Below are positions 6,586 through 13,290 of a DNA stretch of 13,324 nt, one piece after another. A program made the translations under genes and the position numbers. The notes under the pieces were generated by a model that worked only from the letters and a program-made list of their open reading frames with translations, did not search any database and was not told the DNA's origin. This DNA is from an uncultured Collinsella sp. (GTDB lineage Bacteria > Actinomycetota > Coriobacteriia > Coriobacteriales > Coriobacteriaceae). Position 1 is the first letter of the stretch; the number at the start of each line of letters is the position of its first letter. Location of the stretch: the NCBI GenBank assembly GCA_900541045.1, contig UQID01000034.1:1-13324 (forward strand), given 5' to 3'.

Positions 6586-7545
6586 GTGCAATCGTCTAAG
6601 AGCCTAAAAACACAACTTGTTGCGGCCGCCGTTAGCGTGGTCCTCTCTGCAGTTGCTCTGTCGGCAGCGACCTATGCGTGGTATGTTGCGAACACAAAGG
6701 TTTCCGCAACCACGTCAACCATCAGCGCGACGACTAATGGCTTCATCCTTCAGATCGACGAGCTCAAAAACGGCGCCCAGCACGGTGGCGAGCAGAAGTC
6801 GCTTGAAGCACAGACCACGGGCGCTACGCTCAGCCCGTCTTCGACTGACGACCTTAAAACCTGGTACGTTTGCAACGGCTGGAACAACCAGGGCCTGGTA
6901 ACCGACTATTCAATGCCTTCTTTCTCAACCGCTGCCAACGCTTTGCCCGGTGAGTATGAGGTTGCCGGTAAGAAGTACAACGCCTTCATCCGAAGCGAAT
7001 ATATCGTCTACACCATTACCGATACTGGCACGGCTGACGTTTACCTTGACGCGTCTGGCGGTGAGCCCGTAACGATTGAGCCCGTGGGCGGCGAGGCGTC
7101 GGAGACCATGGTTGGTTCTCTGCGAGTTGCGATTACCACGCAGGAGATTGGGTCTGACGGCAAGTCGTGTGTCGGCGAAGAAAAACTGCGCGTTGTATAT
7201 GCCATGCGCGATGAGACGGGCAAGGGTAACGATGCAAGCGCTATTGATGGCTGGACGAGCATCCAAAACAAGAATGGCACTCCGACGCTCGCGGAAGCAA
7301 CCTATCCCCATATCTTTAAAGGCGGCACGGACGGATGGGTTGCTACTAAAGGTGACAGCGGCGATTACTCGGTTGCTGAGGGCACCGAGCCGATTGCTAG
7401 GGGCGTTGGCTACAACGGCGTTGCGGTGCGTGTCTATATCTGGATGGAAGGCACCGATGCGGATTGCGTTAACGGTAAGTCCATCGAGAACAGCCCGACG
7501 ACCTATAACGTCAGCGTCAAACTCGCCGGTGTCGCGACGCCGTAA
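6586..7545 (+). CDS. Second secreted TasA/CalY-like protein with SipW-type signal peptide
   Basis: A 319-residue secreted protein that starts at GTG 6586 with a near-ideal AAAGGAGG (6573-6580) 5 nt upstream. The N-terminus mirrors the previous gene: a basic start (MQSSKSLKTQ), a hydrophobic core at about 11-29 and then ATYAWYVANTKVSATTSTIS. In the C-terminal strand region VRVYIWMEGTDADC (281-294) matches the membrane-anchored protein at 3556-4701. Middle residues 137-155 (SEYIVYTITDTGTADVYLD) are also typical of this fold. No sortase motif is present. Four cysteines (96, 195, 294 and the region around them) could form disulfides, which is uncommon for such proteins; I count only three with certainty. 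Its place behind a terminator suggests a less abundant partner of the first protein (inference). Confidence 0.82.
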   Translation: MQSSKSLKTQLVAAAVSVVLSAVALSAATYAWYVANTKVSATTSTISATTNGFILQIDELKNGAQHGGEQKSLEAQTTGATLSPSSTDDLKTWYVCNGWNNQGLVTDYSMPSFSTAANALPGEYEVAGKKYNAFIRSEYIVYTITDTGTADVYLDASGGEPVTIEPVGGEASETMVGSLRVAITTQEIGSDGKSCVGEEKLRVVYAMRDETGKGNDASAIDGWTSIQNKNGTPTLAEATYPHIFKGGTDGWVATKGDSGDYSVAEGTEPIARGVGYNGVAVRVYIWMEGTDADCVNGKSIENSPTTYNVSVKLAGVATP

Positions 7546-7575
7546 TGTCAACGTTTGCCTAAATACAGCTAGCCC

Positions 7576-7608
7576 AAGGGTCCACTTCGAAGGAAGTGGG
7601 CCCTTTTT
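7576..7608 (+). terminator. Intrinsic terminator after the second surface gene
   Basis: A 13-bp stem (7576-7588 with 7593-7605, one T-G pair) with a tetraloop-sized loop leads into TTTTT. It closes the surface-protein unit. Confidence 0.9.
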
Positions 7609-7611
7609 CGT

Positions 7612-7639
7612 TTGGCGGTATCACTGCATCGGCGATAAT
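7612..7639 (+). promoter_or_regulatory. Probable promoter of the HNH endonuclease gene
   Basis: TTGGCG (7612-7617) and GATAAT (7634-7639) are separated by 16 bp, directly after the preceding terminator and 30 bp before the start codon. Confidence 0.5.
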
Positions 7640-7669
7640 GTGAGGAACTGTTCTTCCTGGAGGTTCCTT

Positions 7670-8752
7670 ATGGACGGCATCGCTTCTAGTGTTCCGCTGA
7701 TTGCTCGGCCGAGTTTCGACCGCGCTTGCAGCTTTGTGCCGTCCGAATATGTCCAGGCCTGGGAGTGGTTCTTGCGCGAGGAGCAGCGTGGTGGCCTGTG
7801 GGATAAGCTTCCGCATCGCACGAATGCCGACAGCCCTCAATATCCCTTCCGCCTGTCGATTGATTCCGTGCTCTTTCCGGTGTCGCGCGATTCAGGCATC
7901 TTTTGGCCTGGTCGCGGGCGCGTTAAACATCCGCGCGAGAAGACCTTCGCGCTCTCGGTGCACAATTCCAAGCGCGGCGCCTACCCCGATGTCCCGCCGC
8001 TCTATCTTGAGGATGGCACGTGGGTGCTCAAGTACTCGTCGCAAAGTGCTTCAGTCGAAAACTGGCGCGACCAGGACTACAACCAAAAGATGATCAACTG
8101 CATGGAATGCGGCGTTCCGGTCGGCGTGTTCTTTGCAACAAGCGTCGGCTACAAGGTACTTGGTCTCGCATTCGTCGAGCGCTACGAGCCCGAGAACAGC
8201 TGGTTTGTACTGCACGGCCCCGTCCATAAGGGTGGGCCCGACGCTCGTTTCTTCCCCGATATGAGCTACATGAAGGACGCTCCGGTCGCGGCTGAGTTTT
8301 CTGGCACTCTGGCGAGCGACGATGAAAAGGTTCGCTATGCGCTGCGTCGCGAGCGAATCGGCCAGCAGCGTTTTCGCACTGAACTCTTTGAGGCCTACAC
8401 TGGTCGATGCGCCGTCTCGGGTTGCAATGTCGACGAGGCGCTCGAAGCTGCACATATCGAGAATTACTCGGGTCCCAAATCGCAGGTTGTTAGCAACGGT
8501 ATCCTGCTGCGTCGCGATCTACACTCGCTCTTCGATGCTCATTTGATTTCGTTTGAGTTGGTGCGCGGTGACTATCAGCTTTGCGGGTCGTACCTTCTGC
8601 AGCATACGGACTATGCAGCGTTTGCAGGGTCGGTATTGCGTGAGCCGGACGAGCATCGCCTGCGTCCCAATGCTCGGTTCCTCGAGGCCCACCGCGCCGA
8701 GTTCGATTTCTCGGAATCGCGACGTCGGGCGGAAGCCGTTGCTCCGTATTAG
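7670..8752 (+). CDS. HNH endonuclease, possible modification-dependent restriction enzyme
   Basis: A 360-residue protein. The C-terminal third (about 235-295) is an HNH_2-type nuclease: FEAYTGRCAVSGC (240-252), then EAAHIENYSG with H262, SNGILLRRDLHSLFD with N276 and H285, and D289. All expected metal and catalytic residues are present. The region at about 90-215 (SVHNSKRGAYPDVPPLYL, QDYNQKMINCMECGVPVGVFF) is a separate N-terminal domain. In related proteins this place is taken by a DNA-recognition domain, some of them SRA-like, but I cannot assign this one firmly. The ATG at 7670 follows GGAGG (7659-7663) by 6 nt; the frame is open far upstream only because it overlaps the previous gene. No methyltransferase lies beside it, which suits a Type IV (modified-DNA-targeting) role, by inference. 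Confidence 0.82.
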   Translation: MDGIASSVPLIARPSFDRACSFVPSEYVQAWEWFLREEQRGGLWDKLPHRTNADSPQYPFRLSIDSVLFPVSRDSGIFWPGRGRVKHPREKTFALSVHNSKRGAYPDVPPLYLEDGTWVLKYSSQSASVENWRDQDYNQKMINCMECGVPVGVFFATSVGYKVLGLAFVERYEPENSWFVLHGPVHKGGPDARFFPDMSYMKDAPVAAEFSGTLASDDEKVRYALRRERIGQQRFRTELFEAYTGRCAVSGCNVDEALEAAHIENYSGPKSQVVSNGILLRRDLHSLFDAHLISFELVRGDYQLCGSYLLQHTDYAAFAGSVLREPDEHRLRPNARFLEAHRAEFDFSESRRRAEAVAPY

Positions 8753-8870
8753 GCGGGTGCGGTCCGTCGCAACCCAATCATGTCGATTGATCGGATCGCG
8801 TCGCGCCGCATCGAGCGCCGCGCGATCCTGCCATCCTCTCCTCAACAGTTAAAACGGGAAAGGGGAGACC

Positions 8871-9152
8871 ATGGGATGGAGAAGCGATATCGTACGAGGC
8901 GTGTACGGGAACTTGCCGCGAGCGTTAATGGGCCGGAGCCTGTTCCCGCTCGTCGAGGTCACCTGCAGCCAAATCTGTCTGCCCTGCCCTCGCTGCGGCG
9001 CAGACCTCCCATGCCTAGACATCAGCTTCATCGACACCCGCGACAAACACGCCACCGACCCGCGGGCTCGAACAGGCCTGCGTCTCCCGGTCTATCCTCA
9101 GCAATGCCCAACCTGCGGATGTGCCATTACCTATGACGAGACGGAGCCGTAG
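8871..9152 (+). CDS. Small zinc-ribbon protein
   Basis: A 93-residue protein with two knuckles, CPRC at 39-42 and CPTC at 79-82, which together would bind one zinc ion as a zinc ribbon. C32, C36, C48 and C84 are further cysteines. The start is set by AGGGGAG (8861-8867) just before ATG 8871. Another frame on the same strand is open over most of this stretch, but its product is arginine- and proline-rich without motifs, so I prefer this one. It lies 118 bp behind the HNH gene on the same strand and may be co-transcribed with it. Function unknown. Confidence 0.6.
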   Translation: MGWRSDIVRGVYGNLPRALMGRSLFPLVEVTCSQICLPCPRCGADLPCLDISFIDTRDKHATDPRARTGLRLPVYPQQCPTCGCAITYDETEP

Positions 9153-9204
9153 CTTCGAAGATCGAATTACCCATTAAACAAACCCAGTGCCCCGAATCAC
9201 CGCC

Positions 9205-10503
9205 CTACGCCCGCAACGCTCCAATGGGGAACACGTAGACGTCGTGCTCGGCGTCGTAGCGGCAGAAGGGCGAGGTCGCGGTGATGACGGCGCAGAACTC
9301 CGGCTGGGGGTTGCGCGCGGCAGGGTTCAGAGCGACCTTGCGGCGCAGGCGCTCGATGTTGCGGATTCCGTCGCTAACCTTGGATTCGCCGAGCTTGATT
9401 TCTATCGCTGCCCAGCGGCCATCGTTCAACTCGATAATGGCATCAACTTCAAGCCCGTCGGAGTCGCCATAGTAGTGGAGCGAGCCCGGATGCGAGCCGG
9501 GCAGGCATGAGGTGTAGACGCTCAGGTCGTGAATGCACAGAGACTCAAAGAGCAGGCCAAAAGTCTGACCGTCCGCAAGGAGCCTTTCGGGATTCATTCC
9601 AAGCGCGGCTGCGGGAATGGAGGGGTCGGCGAAATAGCGCTTTGGTTTGGTGCGCAGGCGGGATTTTGCGCGGACGGGTGCATCCCAGCCGGGCAGATTT
9701 ACGATCGCATACATGCTCACCAGCATGTCGAGGTAAAACGCCACGGTCGAAGTTGCCGGCTGGGCGTCACTGTCACCCAACGAGGCGTCTGCTGCGATGG
9801 TGTTGAGCGTAGCAGAGGTCGCAACGTTGCGCGCGAGTGAGGACACAATGTGCCGCGCTGTAGACCCCACGCCTCCTTTTTGCGGAACGCTGACTTCGTA
9901 CATGGCATCGAGGTACTGGTTAACGACCTCTGCAGCCATCTGAGGGCTCGCCCCGACAAGCGCCGGCCACCCTCCACAACAAATTGCGTCGGCCAGCATG
10001 GGGAGAGAGCCTGTATAGGCCGAAGGTTCGAATGATCCTTCGAATAGGTTTTGCAGCGAAACGGATCCCGTCGAAAGACCGCGTTCCCAAAGCGTCATGG
10101 TGCTCATATCGAGACGCGCTATGCGGCCGGCGCCGCTGTGGGTGACAGAGTCTTTTGCCGGCGTTGACGATCCGGTGAGGATAAAGAGGCCCTTCTCGCC
10201 GCCGGATGCATCTACGGCGCGGCGCGTGGCATCCCATGTTGCGGGGGTCTCTTGCCACTCATCGATGACGTGCGGCTTATTGCCCTGAAGAGCGAGCGAA
10301 GGATCGGCTTCGACCAGCGACTTTACGTTTGGGTCGTCAAGATGAACGACGCTCTCACCGAATGCGAGCGCGGTCCATGATTTACCGCACCACTTTGTGC
10401 CCCGAATCTCGACCGCTCCAAAAATCTGGAGCAGGGTTTGCAGTCGTTCGTCCAAAAGGCGAGGACGGTAGGATTTGGGCTGTTCCGAACCATAAGAAAT
10501 CAT
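9205..10503 (-). CDS. AAA_14 / DUF4143 ATPase
   Basis: A 432-residue protein of the widespread AAA_14-DUF4143 family, of usual length. The Walker A motif is GTKWCGKS at residues 35-42, Walker B is HVIDEW at 78-83 with D81 and E82, and ILTGSST (108-114) fits sensor 1. The C-terminal DUF4143 part ends in a nuclease-like signature, E320, D354 (LEVDAI) and E368-x-K370 (IEIK), as seen in PD-(D/E)XK folds. The cellular role of the family is not settled; such genes are common in accessory regions. The ATG at 10503 is chosen: GAGG lies about 11 nt upstream, and earlier in-frame starts would run through the repeat array. Four palindromic units precede it and overlap its likely promoter, so it is probably tightly regulated. 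Confidence 0.85.
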   Translation of the reverse strand: MISYGSEQPKSYRPRLLDERLQTLLQIFGAVEIRGTKWCGKSWTALAFGESVVHLDDPNVKSLVEADPSLALQGNKPHVIDEWQETPATWDATRRAVDASGGEKGLFILTGSSTPAKDSVTHSGAGRIARLDMSTMTLWERGLSTGSVSLQNLFEGSFEPSAYTGSLPMLADAICCGGWPALVGASPQMAAEVVNQYLDAMYEVSVPQKGGVGSTARHIVSSLARNVATSATLNTIAADASLGDSDAQPATSTVAFYLDMLVSMYAIVNLPGWDAPVRAKSRLRTKPKRYFADPSIPAAALGMNPERLLADGQTFGLLFESLCIHDLSVYTSCLPGSHPGSLHYYGDSDGLEVDAIIELNDGRWAAIEIKLGESKVSDGIRNIERLRRKVALNPAARNPQPEFCAVITATSPFCRYDAEHDVYVFPIGALRA

Positions 10504-10531
10504 GATTTGATAAACCTCACTACCTGGGCAT

Positions 10532-10614
10532 ACTCGATTTTCGAGGATAATCATACTCGATTTTCGAGGATTTTCACACTCGATTTTCGAGGAAATCTGG
10601 ACTCGATTTTCGGG
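10532..10614. repeat. Four palindromic units at 23-bp period
   Basis: CTCGATTTTCGAG (on the minus strand CTCGAAAATCGAG, a perfect palindrome around 3 bp) occurs at 10533-10545, 10556-10568 and 10579-10591, with a one-base variant at 10602-10614. The period is exactly 23 bp, about two helical turns, and each unit is preceded by an A. The array fills the gap between two minus-strand genes, starting 29 bp before the ATPase start codon. It looks like a multi-site operator bound on one face of the DNA. Confidence 0.85.
10550..10577 (-). promoter_or_regulatory. Possible promoter of the DUF4143 ATPase inside the palindrome array
   Basis: On the minus strand TATGAT (10550-10555) is a good -10 and GTGAAA (10572-10577) a fair -35, with 16-bp spacing. 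Palindrome 2 (10556-10568) lies wholly within the spacer, so a bound protein would block or remodel this promoter. Confidence 0.45.
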
Positions 10615-10621
10615 TTTTGTC

Positions 10622-11320
10622 CTACAGGTAGATCCCCTCGAACAGGCTCTTGTGGAACTGGGTGTGGTGGTCGCGTGCCCAGGTGAAGAGTGCCTGGTCA
10701 AAGTCGCCTAGGGCGGCGGGGATGCCATAGACGCCGGCGACTTCCACGCGCACGAACTCCAGCGCGGGCAGTTTGTTGATGGCCGTGAGTGCAAACGGCG
10801 ACGTGGGCTCCTCGAACAGGTAATGGCTGCCTTGCGGCGCACCGCAGCCGGTGCAGGTGCTGGCGAGCGATACGGTCTTGGTGGTGCGCGACGTTACGGG
10901 TTTGTAGCCGCAGCGCTCGCGCAGGTAGTCGCGGATCTCGGCCGGCACGCAGCCCAGCGCGGGGACGATGGCCACGGCGTTGGCGCGGGCGGTGTCGATC
11001 GCGATGTGGCCTGTGTCGTCCATGTTGGGCGCAGAGCTGGGCGCAGCCTTGCTGCCCGAGTGCTCGGCCGCCCAATACGGAATGCCGAAGGCCGCGACCG
11101 TCGTCCGCTCGTGGCACTTCCAACACTCGCGCTTGCCCAGCACCAGGTAGATGTAGGGCGCGCTGGGGTCGGAGCGATCCACGCCGGGCAGCCACGCGGC
11201 AAAGGGCTCGGGGTTGACGCCTTCGGGCACGTACCAGATCTTCTTGGCCCGGTCCCACTTGGCGCCCAGGGCCTTGGCCTCGTCTTTGTGCGAAAAGGGA
11301 ACATCGAGCTCGGTGCGCAT
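10622..11320 (-). CDS. DUF5710-domain protein with two CxxC knuckles
   Basis: A 232-residue protein. The N-terminus (residues 3-43) is a DUF5710 domain: LDVPFSHKDEAKALGAKWD and KKIWYVPEG. DUF5710 occurs in many mobile-element and nucleic-acid-handling proteins. It is followed by YIYLVLGKRECWKC (57-69) and later TCTGC (155-159); these two CxxC pairs could bind one zinc ion and enclose a domain of about 90 residues. The ATG at 11320 is preceded by AAAGGAG with 5-nt spacing, so the start is secure. It lies upstream of the DUF4143 ATPase on the same strand, but the 118-bp gap with the palindrome array suggests separate control. No catalytic motif is recognised and the function is unknown. Confidence 0.75.
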   Translation of the reverse strand: MRTELDVPFSHKDEAKALGAKWDRAKKIWYVPEGVNPEPFAAWLPGVDRSDPSAPYIYLVLGKRECWKCHERTTVAAFGIPYWAAEHSGSKAAPSSAPNMDDTGHIAIDTARANAVAIVPALGCVPAEIRDYLRERCGYKPVTSRTTKTVSLASTCTGCGAPQGSHYLFEEPTSPFALTAINKLPALEFVRVEVAGVYGIPAALGDFDQALFTWARDHHTQFHKSLFEGIYL

Positions 11321-11724
11321 GGCGGCTCCTTTGTGCGGCTTGCGGTGCGTGTGCTCCAAGGATACCCCAGCGCTGGGTGCTCGATACACGCGGCTGGGGT
11401 CGGCGGTGTTTGAGCTGGTGGCCGGTGGCGTCTGCTGCCTTAACGAGGCGATTGCGGCGTGGCGTGCGGTCGCAGGGTGGATGCTTCGGCCGTTCAAGAG
11501 GTCGCGGGATGTTTTGGCGGGGGCGTGTTGTCAAGTAAATGGGCAAGTGCATGGTCGGCTTTTGGTCAGTTGAGCGGCAACCTTGCCAAAAGCTTGACGG
11601 ATTTGCAACTAGACGTCGACGAATGAGCACTTTGGACGCGCCGCGGCAAAAAAAACCGCCGATCGTTTGCCGAAAACTTAGCAGGACTGCCAATGGCCGC
11701 CGACGTGCGTGCTATCTTCGCGCC
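11321..11724. other. Divergent intergenic region, 404 bp
   Basis: No gene is supported here. A perfect palindrome CCCAGCGCTGGG lies at 11366-11377. Beside it, on the minus strand, TATCCT (11359-11364) could be the -10 of the DUF5710 gene. GCTTTTGG (11558-11565) and CCAAAAGC (11586-11593) form an inverted repeat with a 20-nt loop. An A run follows at about 11648-11656. The open frames across this stretch have no motif and continue from coding shadows. Confidence 0.5.
11713..11718 (+). promoter_or_regulatory. Possible -10 element of a leaderless transcript
   Basis: TATCTT ends 6 nt before ATG 11725, and no Shine-Dalgarno site exists upstream of that ATG. This is the spacing expected when transcription starts at the A of the start codon, a common pattern in Actinobacteria. 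No good -35 is seen. Confidence 0.4.
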
Positions 11725-12828
11725 ATGGGGCACTTTATCGTTTCACATAACGCTGCGCTGGCGCTCTTGGCACACATCCCGAACCCGCGCTTTGGGGATT
11801 CGGAACCAGAGGTCGTGTCGATTGCGGACGCCTGCGCGCTCTGCGACCAGGAGGCGCAGGAGTTTATCGATCGCTACGACCTGGGGATCGAAACGCTGGA
11901 TTTGCTGGTGCCGTCGCGAGCCGACCGTCGGCGGAGCAAGCATGTTAAGACGCACCTGTGCACCAACGAGCTCCCAGCAGGTTCGTTTATCTCGCTGGGC
12001 CACTGGAGAGGCGACCTGGATGCGTACGTATGCTCTCCCGAGCTGGCGTTTTTGCAGGCCGCGCACGATGACGATGCAGCGGCGGCCATCTATGCCGGTT
12101 ATGCCATGACATCGGACTATCGGCTGGATAACCTTGCTCCCGGTGGGGTAACAAGCAGGGATGCGGGCATGCGCGATGGCAGGCTCACGACCAAGGAGCT
12201 CATCGCGGCGTATATCGAGAAGTCCCCCAAGGTGAGAGATCTTGCGAAGGCAAAGGCGCTCCTTGCATATGTGATCGAGGGGTCGCGCTCTCCGAGGGAA
12301 TCGGGGCTGTGCATGTTTATGTCGCTGCCTACGCGCTACGGCGGGTATGCATTGGGCAAGGCCGAGCTCAACAAGAAGGTCTTCATCCGCGATGGATACA
12401 ACGATGGGCGCAATCGCAGGCTTCGCGTGTTGGAACGCACGCCCGACATAACGCTTACGGCTAAAGTCGAGGTGGGCATGGATAAAGTAAAGGCCGGGCT
12501 GCTGCCAGAGGTACTGACCGCGATGGTCGATTACGACAGCGATGCCATCCACGACGGAAGCGAGAAGATCCACAAGGATGCCGAGCGCCGCAACGAGTTA
12601 CAGCTGCTGAGCGGCGTGGCGTACTTTACCGTGACGACTGACCAGGCAAATGACTACGACAAGCTCGTTCGGCTGTGCGAACGCATCCGGCGGAAGCTGC
12701 ATCGGAATAAGCGACCCATTTTTAACAAGCCCATGAGCGAGGAACAGCGATATTTTGCCCTCAAGCGCGTCGAAACGAAGCGTTTTAAGCTTTGGCAAAC
12801 GGTTATCGAGGTGCGTCAACATTGGTAG
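11725..12828 (+). CDS. AbiEi-like / DUF559 (Vsr-like) protein
   Basis: A 367-residue protein. The middle (about 56-113) resembles the core of AbiEi-type antitoxins, as LDLLVPSRADRRRSKHVKTH and then YVCSPELAFLQAA. Residues about 186-326 follow the DUF559/Vsr-like nuclease fold: GSRSPRESGLCMFMS, then AELNKKVFI, MVDYDSDAIHDG (267-278), KDAERRNELQLLSG, FTVTT, and a final helix. Conserved acidic positions E192, D269 and D271 are kept in modified form, but the usual EYDG is VDYDS, so catalysis is uncertain. Actinobacteria often have such fusion proteins, usually without a known partner toxin, and none is seen here. The start at 11725 is chosen because the protein family-like part begins there and a -10 element lies just before it; a longer version to 11539 would add an arginine-rich segment without support. 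Confidence 0.65.
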   Translation: MGHFIVSHNAALALLAHIPNPRFGDSEPEVVSIADACALCDQEAQEFIDRYDLGIETLDLLVPSRADRRRSKHVKTHLCTNELPAGSFISLGHWRGDLDAYVCSPELAFLQAAHDDDAAAAIYAGYAMTSDYRLDNLAPGGVTSRDAGMRDGRLTTKELIAAYIEKSPKVRDLAKAKALLAYVIEGSRSPRESGLCMFMSLPTRYGGYALGKAELNKKVFIRDGYNDGRNRRLRVLERTPDITLTAKVEVGMDKVKAGLLPEVLTAMVDYDSDAIHDGSEKIHKDAERRNELQLLSGVAYFTVTTDQANDYDKLVRLCERIRRKLHRNKRPIFNKPMSEEQRYFALKRVETKRFKLWQTVIEVRQHW

Positions 12829-12865
12829 GGGCGGTTGCTAGGGGTGGGGCCAGGGGCCTTATTTT

Positions 12866-13047
12866 CAGGTCAAATACTTTTCCCGAGAAGTGAACGAGTC
12901 AAAACGGACCCCCGAAACATCGACACTTTTGGTGGCTTATTTCCTGCGGTTTTGTCATTGGAATCCTGCGGTTTTTGCTTCGAAAAGTGTGGATGCTTCG
13001 GTGGCCCAAATAAGCTCGTTCACTTCTCGGGAAAAGTATTAGACCTG
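12866..13047. repeat. 182-nt inverted-repeat (hairpin) element
   Basis: The outer arms 12866-12898 and 13015-13047 are complementary over 33 bp with one mismatch (12872/13041). After an unpaired bulge, 12906-12930 pairs with 12983-13007 with four mismatches. The 52-nt loop holds a 12-bp direct repeat, TCCTGCGGTTTT at 12942-12953 and 12964-12975. No T run follows either arm, so it is not a simple terminator. It could be a MITE or REP-like element, or a structured RNA. No clear target-site duplication is seen. Confidence 0.85.
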
Positions 13048-13246
13048 ATTATGGGAAGGCTATCTGGATGTGGCCACGAGGCTTGTGAAGGCCAGATTGG
13101 GGCGGTCACCAAGGCTGTTTGGGTGGCTTTGGGCCTAATCGGGGTGATCGCTGGGGCTACTTGGCGATTTTAGGCGCGGCTGGGATGGTTATTGGAGCTG
13201 TCGAAGCGGTTTTGGGTGCCGCGGCGCCCTTTTGGCTTGGCGACGT
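13048..13246. other. Non-coding stretch between hairpin element and tRNA terminator
   Basis: G-rich plus strand without a supported gene. GGGTGCC (13214-13220) and GGCGCCC (13223-13229) could form a tight hairpin followed by TTTT, a weak plus-strand terminator at best. Nothing else is seen. Confidence 0.4.
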
Positions 13247-13282
13247 AAAACAAAACAGCTCAGAGGCGAAGCCTCTGAGCTG
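13247..13282 (-). terminator. Intrinsic terminator of the tRNA transcript
   Basis: A perfect 12-bp stem (13256-13267 with 13271-13282) has a 3-nt loop. On the minus strand it is followed by TTTTGTTTT (13247-13255). It lies 8 bp beyond the tRNA 3' end. Confidence 0.9.
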
Positions 13283-13290
13283 CGAACATT

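Noticed and set aside
5664..7545. Sortase-anchored pilins
   Set aside because: Neither secreted protein has an LPXTG-like motif, C-terminal hydrophobic segment or basic tail.
7076..7669. Long N-terminal extension of the HNH endonuclease
   Set aside because: It overlaps the second surface gene in another frame and crosses that gene's terminator. The ATG at 7670 has its own Shine-Dalgarno site and promoter.
8780..9136. 118-codon open frame overlapping the zinc-ribbon gene
   Set aside because: The product is arginine- and proline-rich without motifs. The overlapping frame has a good Shine-Dalgarno site and paired CPxC knuckles.
10532..10614. CRISPR array
   Set aside because: The units are 13-bp palindromes with 10-bp gaps, far shorter than CRISPR repeats and spacers. 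There are no cas genes, and the position fits a promoter.
10504..10701. N-terminal extension of the DUF4143 ATPase
   Set aside because: It would translate the palindrome array and overlap the DUF5710 gene. The AAA_14 domain begins normally from ATG 10503.
12835..13173. Open frame of 112 codons
   Set aside because: It runs through both arms of the hairpin element, has no Shine-Dalgarno site and no motif. Its glycine-, cysteine- and phenylalanine-rich product reflects the repeat, not a protein family.
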